A stretch of DNA of 13,862 bases, taken from the NCBI GenBank assembly GCA_003155175.1, contig PMFP01000085.1, positions 1 through 13,862 of the forward strand. The letters are read 5' to 3'. A program made the translations under genes and the position numbers. This stretch comes from Vulcanimicrobiota bacterium. GTDB taxonomy: Bacteria; Vulcanimicrobiota; Vulcanimicrobiia; Vulcanimicrobiales; Vulcanimicrobiaceae. Numbering within the stretch: the first letter of the stretch is position 1; each line of letters begins with the position of its first letter. Positions 7,711 through 13,862 of the stretch are shown one piece after another. The notes beneath the pieces are model-generated. The model did not search any database and was not told the origin of the DNA. It worked only from the letters and a program-made list of their open reading frames with translations.

Positions 7711-8400
7711 ATGCAGCATTGGTTTACATATCCGACAAATGTCGACCCGGTCGCGATACACCTGGGTCCAATCAACATCCACTGGTACGGCATCTCGTAC
7801 CTGATCGGGTTCGTATGCGTCTTCCTATGGATGAACCGGCCGGCCGGACGCCGCCGGCTCGGCTTGACGACCGAGCAGATCCAGGACTTCCTGTTTTACG
7901 CGCTGGTCGGCGTTCTCGTCGGCGGACGCACGTTCTTCGTCATCAACGACATCATCAGCAAGCACGACGCATCGTTTTATTTTCAGCAGCCGATCAATTT
8001 CATCGCCGTCTGGAACGGCGGCATGGCGTTTCACGGCGGCCTGGTCGGCGTCATCGTCGCGACGTGGCTGTTCGTTCGCAAGCATCCCGGCCTGAAGTTC
8101 AGCGTGCTGGGCGACGAGGTCGTCGTCCTCCTGCCGATCGGCATCACCCTCACGCGCATCGTGAACTTCATCAACGACGAGCTCTGGGGCGACGTCTGCT
8201 CGCCCGACCACCCGTGGTGCCTGATCCCGGGCAACGTCGCGACGTGGGGCTCGTCGTACCGGCATCCCGCGCAGCTCTACGAAGCGGCGCTGGATCTGCT
8301 CACGCTGCCCGTTCTCCTCTGGCTTTACGGGCGCAAACCCAAAGACGGCGTCGTCGCATGGACCTGGTTTACGATCTACGGCATCACGCGCTCCCCATGA
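7711..8400 (+). CDS. lgt: Prolipoprotein diacylglyceryl transferase, C-terminally broken
   Basis: Lgt transfers diacylglycerol from phosphatidylglycerol to the lipobox Cys of prolipoproteins in the inner membrane. Seen: the HWYGISYLIG N-terminal motif, WNGGMAFHGG with His108 (E. coli His103), RIVNFINDELWG with Arg149, Asn152 and Glu157 (equivalents of R143, N146, E151), and HPAQLYE. The protein then reads TIYGITR and ends with S-P-stop at residue 229, where Lgt normally continues with an RFxxEFxR segment and a last membrane helix (family length ~260-290). Arg227 matches E. coli Arg239, but the essential Glu243 equivalent is absent. The missing helix is encoded in another frame just downstream (8391-8495). 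The start is ATG at 7711, with only a weak AAGAG upstream. As it stands the gene should be inactive; an assembly error is a strong alternative. Confidence 0.85.
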   Translation: MQHWFTYPTNVDPVAIHLGPINIHWYGISYLIGFVCVFLWMNRPAGRRRLGLTTEQIQDFLFYALVGVLVGGRTFFVINDIISKHDASFYFQQPINFIAVWNGGMAFHGGLVGVIVATWLFVRKHPGLKFSVLGDEVVVLLPIGITLTRIVNFINDELWGDVCSPDHPWCLIPGNVATWGSSYRHPAQLYEAALDLLTLPVLLWLYGRKPKDGVVAWTWFTIYGITRSP

Positions 8401-8495
8401 TCGCGATCGGCATCGCGATGATCGTTTGGTGCAATCGCCATAACGCGCACACCGACGTCGCGCCGGGCGTGCCCGAACCCAGCCCCGCCGCGTGA
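8391..8495 (+). pseudogene. lgt: Out-of-frame C-terminal remnant of lgt
   Basis: Read from 8391, the sequence gives LPMIAIGIAMIVWCNRHN followed by a short Pro/Ala-rich tail and TGA at 8493-8495. This matches the end of Lgt proteins (an SxPMI helix, then a short basic tail). The frame differs from the upstream lgt frame by a net loss of 3n+1 bases, and roughly 20-28 codons between GITR and LPMI are missing. Its TGA overlaps the yggS GTG in a GTGA, as expected for the original, intact operon junction. That supports 8495 as the true ancestral end of lgt. Confidence 0.75.
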
Positions 8496-9184
8496 AGGCG
8501 GACATCGCAGAACGGCTCGCCCGGCTTCGCGAGGATCTCGAGGCCGAGCTGCGGGCCTGCGGCCGGGCGCCGGGCGCTGTCACGATCGTGGGCGTGACCA
8601 AGAAGCAGCCGGTCGAAGCGATGGTCGCGGCCGTCGAGGCCGGCCTCGCCGATCTCGGCGAGAATTACGTTCAAGAGGCGCGGGCCAAGTTCGAGGTGCT
8701 GGACCGGTTGGTCGCCCGGCCGCCCGTCGCGCACTTCATCGGCCACGTCCAGACGAACAAGGCCAATACGATCGCGCGCGTCTTCGACGTCGTGCAGAGC
8801 GTGGACCGCGTCGAGGCGGCCCGCGCGCTCGGCCGGGGGGCCGAAAACGCGGGCAAGCGGCTGCGCGTCTTGCTGCAGGTCAATATCTCGCCGTCGGAGC
8901 GCTTCGGCTGCCCTCCGGACGGCGCCGAGGCGCTCGCGGAGTCCATCCGGAGCGAGCCGGGACTGCTGCTCGAAGGCGTCATGGCGATCGGCCCCATCGG
9001 CGCCCCGGCCCCGGTCCCCGACGCTCTTGACGAGGCGTTTGGCCTGGCAGCCATGACGTTGGGCCGTGTAGGTGGAAGTACGCTCTCAATCGGGATGTCG
9101 GGCGATTGGCGCGAAGCGGTTCGCGCCGGTTCGACGATGATCCGAATCGGGACAGCCCTCTTCGGCGAGCGGCGCCGCGACTAG
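8492..9184 (+). CDS. yggS: YggS/PROSC-type PLP homeostasis protein
   Basis: The 230-residue product is a single-domain alanine-racemase-like TIM barrel that binds pyridoxal phosphate without known enzymatic turnover. The family buffers cellular PLP and affects amino-acid pools. Lys37 in VGVTKKQP is the expected Schiff-base lysine. Other family motifs are LGENYVQEA, HFIGHVQTNKAN and, at the end, the phosphate-binding SIGMSGDWREAV and GSTMIRIGTALFG. The start is GTG at 8492, overlapping the ancestral lgt stop. No Shine-Dalgarno sequence is evident, so translation probably depended on lgt coupling. With the present premature stop at 8400, that coupling would be lost. It is the orthologue of B. 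subtilis ylmE and precedes sepF as it does there. Confidence 0.95.
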   Translation: MKADIAERLARLREDLEAELRACGRAPGAVTIVGVTKKQPVEAMVAAVEAGLADLGENYVQEARAKFEVLDRLVARPPVAHFIGHVQTNKANTIARVFDVVQSVDRVEAARALGRGAENAGKRLRVLLQVNISPSERFGCPPDGAEALAESIRSEPGLLLEGVMAIGPIGAPAPVPDALDEAFGLAAMTLGRVGGSTLSIGMSGDWREAVRAGSTMIRIGTALFGERRRD

Positions 9185-9205
9185 GCGAACGGGGGACTAA
9201 AGCGT

Positions 9206-9634
9206 ATGGGTATGTTTAGTAAAATCGGATCGTTCTTTTCGTTGCAAGAAGAAGAAGACGACGACGAACTGTACGAAGAGGCGCCATCCGGCTCTCCTTC
9301 GCGCGTCGTTCCATTCTCTCAGAACTCGTCCAAGCGCGCGGGAACCGAAGTGAGCGTGTACTCGCCGCGCGGCTTTCAAGACGTCGTCGAGATCGCCGAC
9401 GCGTTGCGCCGCCGTCAGGTCGTCATCGTCAACTTGCAAACGGCCGACCGCGCTACGCTTCAACGCGTCGTCGATTTCACGTCCGGCGTCGCGTACACGC
9501 TCGACGGGAAGATTCAAAAACTCGCCGACGCGATCTACTTGGTCGTGCCGGCCGGCATCGTGGTCAACGCCGCAGGCCTGCGCGATTCCATGACGGCCGA
9601 CGGTTCGCTCGATTTCATGACGAATAGGGGATAG
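9206..9634 (+). CDS. sepF: SepF cell-division protein
   Basis: The 142-residue product matches SepF, which anchors FtsZ to the membrane at the septum. The N-terminal MGMFSKIGSFFSL is the amphipathic membrane-binding helix. A very acidic linker follows (EEEDDDELYEE, about residues 15-25), then a Pro/Ser stretch. The globular domain starts near VSVYSPRGFQDVVEIADALR and contains QVVIVNL, RVVDFTSGVAYTLDGKIQKL and IYLVVPAG, all typical. The ribosome binding site GGGGGA (9191-9196) lies 9 bases before the ATG. It follows yggS after 21 bp and precedes divIVA by 3 bp, the conserved ylm-cluster order. This suggests a SepF-dependent Z-ring anchor; ftsA and ftsZ are not in the window. Confidence 0.95.
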   Translation: MGMFSKIGSFFSLQEEEDDDELYEEAPSGSPSRVVPFSQNSSKRAGTEVSVYSPRGFQDVVEIADALRRRQVVIVNLQTADRATLQRVVDFTSGVAYTLDGKIQKLADAIYLVVPAGIVVNAAGLRDSMTADGSLDFMTNRG

Positions 9635-9637
9635 TCC

Positions 9638-10263
9638 ATGCAGAGAATTACGCCGGTAGACATCCAGCATCGCGAGTTCAAGCGAGCGCTGCAGGGCTAC
9701 GACCGGGCGGACGTCGATCAATTTCTCGACGAGGTGATCGAGACGCTGGAGGACGACGCGCAGCAGCACGCCGCACTCGAAGCGGAGATCTCCGATCTCA
9801 AAGAGCGCATCAGTCATTTCAAAGCTATGGAAGAGTCTTTGCAAAACACGCTGGTCCTGGCCCAGCGCACGGCCGACGAAGTCAAAGCGTCGGCGCACAA
9901 GGAAGCCGACTTGATTCGCGAACACGCGCGCCTCGCCGCCGAACGCGAAGTTGCGTCCTACAACGACGCCATCGCGGAAGTCAGGCGCGAACACCAGTCG
10001 GCGTACGAAGCTGCCGAGCGCGCCAAGGGCGAGCTTCGCCATCTCCTCACCACGCAGCTCGCGCTGCTCGACAAGGCCTCGCTCGAGCGTCCCCGCGAAA
10101 CGGCGCCGGCCTCGGTTGCGAGCCCTGCACCGCCGGCTGCGGTCCCCGCCGCAGCGGCTCCCGACGAAGGCGCGCACAAGGCGAAGAACGGACATCAGTC
10201 TTCGCCCCGCGCTCGTAAGGACGACCAGCCACCGACCGAAGACACGACGCACATCGTCGTCCA

Positions 10264-10267
<4 letters not shown>
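9638..10267 (+). CDS. divIVA: DivIVA-family polar/septal coiled-coil protein
   Basis: The 209-residue product begins with the DivIVA lipid-binding domain: ITPVDIQHREFKRALQGYDRADVDQFLDEV (residues 4-33; split as ITPVDIQHREF and KRALQGYDRADVDQFLDEV). A long coiled coil follows to about residue 140 with regular heptads (for example LEAEISDLKERI). The last ~65 residues are a low-complexity Pro/Ala then charged tail ending in THIVVQ. DivIVA senses curved membrane and recruits division or wall-synthesis factors. At the loop that inserts into the membrane in B. subtilis (Phe17-Arg18 before GY), this protein has Leu18-Gln19. The ribosome binding site AGGGGA (9626-9631) is 6 bases before the ATG. The stop overlaps the leuB ATG (ATGA). 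Confidence 0.93.
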
Positions 10268-11328
<1,061 letters not shown>

Positions 11329-11330
11329 TC

Positions 11331-12320
11331 GTGCAACCGATCGTATCCGCCCCCGCGCACATCGCCGCCATCGGCATGTACGCGCCGCAGCGCATTCTCG
11401 CGAACGCCGATTTCGAGAAGATGATGGAGACGAGCGACGAGTGGATCGTGAAGCGGACGGGAATCCGCAGGCGCCACATCGTCGCCGACGATCAGCACGC
11501 CAGCGATCTTGCGTTCGCGGCGGTCGACGATTTGCTCGCCCATTATCCGGACGTCCGGCTCGCGGACGTGCAGTTCATCATCGTGGCCTCGAGCACGTCG
11601 GACTACTTCTACCCGAGTCTCTCGGCCATGCTGCAAGCGCACTACGACCTGCCCAAGACGGTCGGCGCCATGGATATCAGCACCGCGTGCGCCGGATTTG
11701 CGTACGGCATCAACCTCGCGAGTGCGCTCATCGCGTCGCGCCAAGCCGAGCGCGTGTTGGTCGTCGCGGCCGACGCGTTGACGCGCTCGGTCGACTATAC
11801 CGATCGCTCGACCGCCGTGCTCTTCGGCGACGGCGGCGGCGCCGCGATCGTCGCGTACAGCGAGCAGCCCAAGATCTTCGGCATGGATGCCGGCAGCGAC
11901 GGGACGGGCGGAAGGTTCCTCTACCGCGTCAACATGCGAAAGGAGATCAACGGCAAGGAGGCCGACTCGCGGTTTCTGCACCAGGACGGACGCGACGTCT
12001 ACCGATGGGTCATGGAGAATATCCCCGCGATGGTGGCCCGCATTCTCGAACGCGCCGGCATGACGCTCGACGACATCGACTGGTTCGCACCGCATAGCGC
12101 GAACTTGCGCATGATCGAAGCGCTGGACAAGCGTCTTGGGTTTCCGCTCGAGCGGACGCTGCTCAGCGTCGAGGAGTACGGCAATACGTCGGCCGTCAGC
12201 ATCCCGCTCGCCCTCGTGACCGCGGTGCGCGACGGACGCGTGAAGCCCGGCGACAAGATCCTGGTGATGGGCTTTGGCGGGGGACTCGTGACGGCGGGCA
12301 GCGTCGTCGTCTGGGGATAG
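11331..12320 (+). CDS. fabH: Beta-ketoacyl-ACP synthase III (FabH)
   Basis: The 329-residue product condenses an acyl-CoA primer with malonyl-ACP to start type II fatty-acid synthesis. The catalytic triad is visible: Cys120 in DISTACAGF, His255 in FAPHSANLRMI, and Asn285 in YGNTSAVSIP. GDGGGAA (167-172) and the terminal GFGGGLVTAGSVV also match. The His motif reads HSANLRMI instead of HQANxRI, the form I recall from the second Bacillus FabH (FabHB/YhfB). The start is GTG at 11331, with GGAG at 11322-11325 five bases upstream. It lies 2 bp after leuB and away from any visible fab or plsX/acpP cluster. Primer preference (acetyl or branched-chain) cannot be read from the sequence. Confidence 0.95.
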   Translation: MQPIVSAPAHIAAIGMYAPQRILANADFEKMMETSDEWIVKRTGIRRRHIVADDQHASDLAFAAVDDLLAHYPDVRLADVQFIIVASSTSDYFYPSLSAMLQAHYDLPKTVGAMDISTACAGFAYGINLASALIASRQAERVLVVAADALTRSVDYTDRSTAVLFGDGGGAAIVAYSEQPKIFGMDAGSDGTGGRFLYRVNMRKEINGKEADSRFLHQDGRDVYRWVMENIPAMVARILERAGMTLDDIDWFAPHSANLRMIEALDKRLGFPLERTLLSVEEYGNTSAVSIPLALVTAVRDGRVKPGDKILVMGFGGGLVTAGSVVVWG

Positions 12321-12323
12321 GCG

Positions 12324-12704
12324 TTGGCCGCGCCGGCCTGGCGCATCCGCAACGCGCTGCGCGAGTATGCGTTCGCGTTTCCCGGGGCTCGCGAAGACAC
12401 GCCGTGGGGAGAATCCGTCGCGAAGGTCGGCAAGAAGATCTTCGCGTTCTTTACGCCCGACGCGTCGCGGGCGCAACGCCTGACCGTGAAACTGCCGATG
12501 TCGCGGGATGCCGCGCTCGGCGTTCCGGGTTCCGAGCCTACCGGTTATGGCCTCGGCAGATCGGGCTGGGTGACCATTCCGCTCGATCGGGGCGTGCCGC
12601 CTATCGAGGTTCTGCGCGAGTGGCTCGAAGAGAGCTATCGAGCCGTCGCGCCGAAGAAGCTCGCAGCGCAACTGGACGCCCGGTTAGACGTGCGTTCCCG
12701 TTGA
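12324..12704 (+). CDS. MmcQ/YjbR family protein
   Basis: The 126-residue product matches the small MmcQ/YjbR (DUF419) family, which has a CyaY-like/double-wing fold and no established biochemical role. Seen: the N-terminal FPGAREDTPWGESVAKVGKKIFAFF (residues 19-43; the FPGAxEDxPWG part is the signature), the middle TVKLP, and the C-terminal EWLEESYRAVAPKKL (99-113) helix, which is also characteristic. The start is TTG at 12324, with GGGGA (12313-12317) six bases upstream inside the end of fabH; there is no ATG option before the conserved domain. It sits 3 bp after fabH, so the two are cotranscribed. Gene context gives no clear functional hint. Confidence 0.85.
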   Translation: MAAPAWRIRNALREYAFAFPGAREDTPWGESVAKVGKKIFAFFTPDASRAQRLTVKLPMSRDAALGVPGSEPTGYGLGRSGWVTIPLDRGVPPIEVLREWLEESYRAVAPKKLAAQLDARLDVRSR

Positions 12705-12738
12705 ACCCGAGACCCATTTTGAGAATATGAGGAACCGC

Positions 12739-13326
12739 ATGAAGACTCGAATCTCCCTGGCTGCGATGGCCTGGCTGCTGCCGCTTGCAGCCGTCCCCGC
12801 GATCGCAACGGCTCAGACGACGGCGCCGATGGCGTCGATGGCCCCCGCTTCGTCGGCCGCGCCCATGATGATGACCAACCCAACGCAGACGATCACTCAC
12901 CCCCTGCACGTCACGACCTGCCATCCCCAACAGGGCCAGGTTTACGCTCCGATGTACGTTGGATACACGCCCGGGTTTTATCCGGCGTATCCGTATTACT
13001 GGGGCGACGCGTACGGCGCGCGATTCTACCAGCCGCCGGTGACGACCAATCCGACGCTGAGCATCGACTACAGCAACGCAACGGAGAAGGTTATGTCGTC
13101 GATCGAATTCGGACTGGTCGCACGCGGCCAACTCGTCGCCGAAGTGCGCGACGTCGGCACGTTCTCACCCGGAGCCGAGATCAAGCATCGCTTCGGCCTG
13201 AGCAACAACGTGTTTCCGCTGCAAACCTCGATCGTCCAGTGCGTTCCGCTGCGCATTCACTTCGCGGACGGAACCAAGTGGGTGAACCCGGCGCTCCATC
13301 AGGTTCACCGCCACATCACTCAGTAA
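12739..13326 (+). CDS. Secreted protein of unknown function, Tyr-rich linker and C-terminal beta-rich domain
   Basis: I do not recognise this gene as a named family. The 195-residue product starts with a clear Sec signal peptide: KTR, then a hydrophobic core, then IATA with likely cleavage after Ala25, and no lipobox Cys. A Met/Ala/Pro-rich segment follows (about 27-50), then a Tyr/Pro/Gly-rich stretch (about 69-97, for example YVGYTPGFYPAYPYYWGD), and a compact domain (about 106-185) with IDYSNATEKVMSSIEFGL, VGTFSPGAEIKHRF and HFADGTKWVNP. The two mature cysteines, C61 and C168, could form a disulfide. I chose ATG 12739 over the in-frame ATG 12727 because GAGGA (12729-12733) is 5 bases upstream of it and the signal peptide then starts cleanly. 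It is probably periplasmic or surface-exposed. It follows the yjbR-type gene after 34 bp and may end the operon. Confidence 0.8.
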   Translation: MKTRISLAAMAWLLPLAAVPAIATAQTTAPMASMAPASSAAPMMMTNPTQTITHPLHVTTCHPQQGQVYAPMYVGYTPGFYPAYPYYWGDAYGARFYQPPVTTNPTLSIDYSNATEKVMSSIEFGLVARGQLVAEVRDVGTFSPGAEIKHRFGLSNNVFPLQTSIVQCVPLRIHFADGTKWVNPALHQVHRHITQ

Positions 13327-13796
13327 CCGCGCACGATCCTGAAGTCGTAACACGTGTAGGACACGTGACGCGCGTGGACTTGCGCGACGCGCTCGTCCTC
13401 GAGAAACTTCGATGCGACGGCCGGAGCCGACCCCGGCTCCGCGACCGTCGCATCGAAAATCGCTCCCGCGCGATCGTACGCGCGTAACACCAGCGGCCGA
13501 TCCGCGAAGTCCGGCGGGAACGCTTCGACGTTGTCGTAGCGGTCGCACGCGGCGGCGTGGATGAAGATCGGCCCGACTTCAGCGTACGGCCCGGCGTCTT
13601 CGAGCGGCCGGTACGAAAGCAGGATGAGATCCTCCGGTTCGCGCGAGATCCGCAGGCAGTTCCGGCACGGCGCTTGCGTCGAGACGACCGAGAGCGCGTG
13701 GCCGAACCGGTCTCGCAACGTCTCGCGAGCCTCCCGGGCGATCTCCGATGGAATGGCTTCGTAGCGCAGCGTAACCCCGCGCACCGTGGCTTTCAT
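13320..13796 (-). CDS. DUF1203 domain protein
   Basis: The 158-residue product matches DUF1203 over its full length. Visible family features are PCRNCLR (43-49), YAEVGPIFIHAAAC (71-84), PLVLRAYD (101-108) and, near the end, VHARHVSYTCYDFRIVR (140-156). C44, C47, C84 and C149 are the conserved-looking cysteines and could bind a metal, but this is inference. No function is established for the family. The ATG at 13796 has AGGA two bases upstream, close but usable. The TGA (13322-13320) lies inside the last codons of the convergent secreted-protein gene. A long hairpin (13408-13457) falls within codons 114-130 without disturbing the protein. The gene is alone on this strand in the window. Confidence 0.85.
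   Translation of the reverse strand: MKATVRGVTLRYEAIPSEIAREARETLRDRFGHALSVVSTQAPCRNCLRISREPEDLILLSYRPLEDAGPYAEVGPIFIHAAACDRYDNVEAFPPDFADRPLVLRAYDRAGAIFDATVAEPGSAPAVASKFLEDERVAQVHARHVSYTCYDFRIVRGY
13408..13457. repeat. Long inverted repeat (hairpin) inside the DUF1203 gene
   Basis: The outer arms 13408-13420 (TTCGATGCGACGG) and 13445-13457 (CCGTCGCATCGAA) are perfect 13-base reverse complements. The inner arms 13422-13429 (CGGAGCCG) and 13434-13441 (CGGCTCCG) are perfect over 8 bases, closing a 4-base loop. The stems are separated by a 1x3 bulge. The structure begins 82 bases after the convergent gene's stop. No strong T-tract follows on the plus strand. On the minus strand the next bases are GTTTCTC. 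It could be a terminator for plus-strand transcripts, an RNA-processing site or a repeat element. Confidence 0.7.
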
Positions 13797-13862
13797 GTTC
13801 CTAGCGTAACGCCCGAACGCGGCGCACGCTATCGGAATCTTGCGGCGGCAGCCTCGCGCGCG
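13797..13862. other. Non-coding end of window
   Basis: These 66 bases upstream of the DUF1203 gene contain its presumed ribosome binding site next to 13796. I see no further gene, repeat or clear promoter in them. Confidence 0.4.

Noticed and set aside
7719..8390. The frame that later contains the lgt C-terminus, read upstream of 8391 as a separate gene
   Set aside because: Upstream of 8391 this frame gives Arg/Pro-rich shadow sequence, while the lgt frame carries all the conserved motifs. Only 8391-8495 of it is genuine.
9247..9270. GAA/GAC trinucleotide run in sepF that looks like a microsatellite
   Set aside because: It encodes the acidic linker after the SepF membrane helix, a region normally acidic and variable; no evidence of expansion.
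12727..12738. ATG at 12727 as the start of the secreted protein
   Set aside because: It lacks a good ribosome binding site and would bury the GAGGA that precedes ATG 12739; it also adds four residues before a clean signal peptide.

Overview
The window is about 64% G+C by eye and almost fully coding. It holds 16 protein-coding loci, one of them broken. I see no RNA gene, mobile element or CRISPR array, and the longest non-coding stretch is the last 66 bases. The gene content suggests a bacterium with an outer membrane or other non-classical envelope, outside the well-studied groups. It pairs a DUF5693 membrane protein with CsaB (pyruvylated wall polymer, SLH-domain anchoring) and encodes SepF and DivIVA alongside LspA, Lgt and CcdA. 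My best guess is Candidatus Eremiobacterota (WPS-2/Vulcanimicrobiota). This is inferred from gene content, not from a database match; a Bacillota-like or Armatimonadota-like lineage is possible.

Layout. (1) 1-4486, plus strand: the end of a DUF5693 protein, csaB and ileS, tightly packed (11-bp gap, then an ATGA overlap). (2) 4483-7666, minus strand: an operon read right to left as ccdA, lspA, rluD, tgt, with every junction overlapping. Its last stop codon interlocks with the ileS stop in the four bases CTAA. (3) 7667-7710: a 44-bp divergent gap, the only obvious place for promoters of both central operons. (4) 7711-13326, plus strand: lgt (broken), yggS, sepF, divIVA, leuB, fabH, a yjbR/mmcQ-type gene, and a secreted protein of unknown function. 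(5) 13320-13796, minus strand: a DUF1203 gene that overlaps the secreted-protein gene tail to tail and contains a long near-perfect hairpin.

How the genes fit together. Most of the window concerns the envelope and division. LspA and a damaged Lgt belong to lipoprotein maturation, CcdA to extracytoplasmic thiol chemistry, CsaB (with its DUF5693 neighbour) to wall-polymer decoration, and SepF and DivIVA to septum and pole organisation. FabH starts fatty-acid chains, and LeuB may feed branched-chain precursors. Translation genes (ileS, tgt, rluD) are interleaved. Six of the genes (yggS, sepF, divIVA, ileS, lspA, rluD) are orthologues of the contiguous Bacillus ylmE-sepF-divIVA-ileS-lspA-ylyB neighbourhood, here split over three transcription units.

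The most important anomaly is in lgt. The reading frame stops at 8400 exactly where the essential C-terminal motif should begin. The expected last helix continues in another frame and ends in a GTGA overlap with yggS. This is either a real internal deletion or an assembly error. I found no convincing undescribed multi-gene system. The least explained items are the secreted Tyr-rich protein and the hairpin inside the DUF1203 gene.
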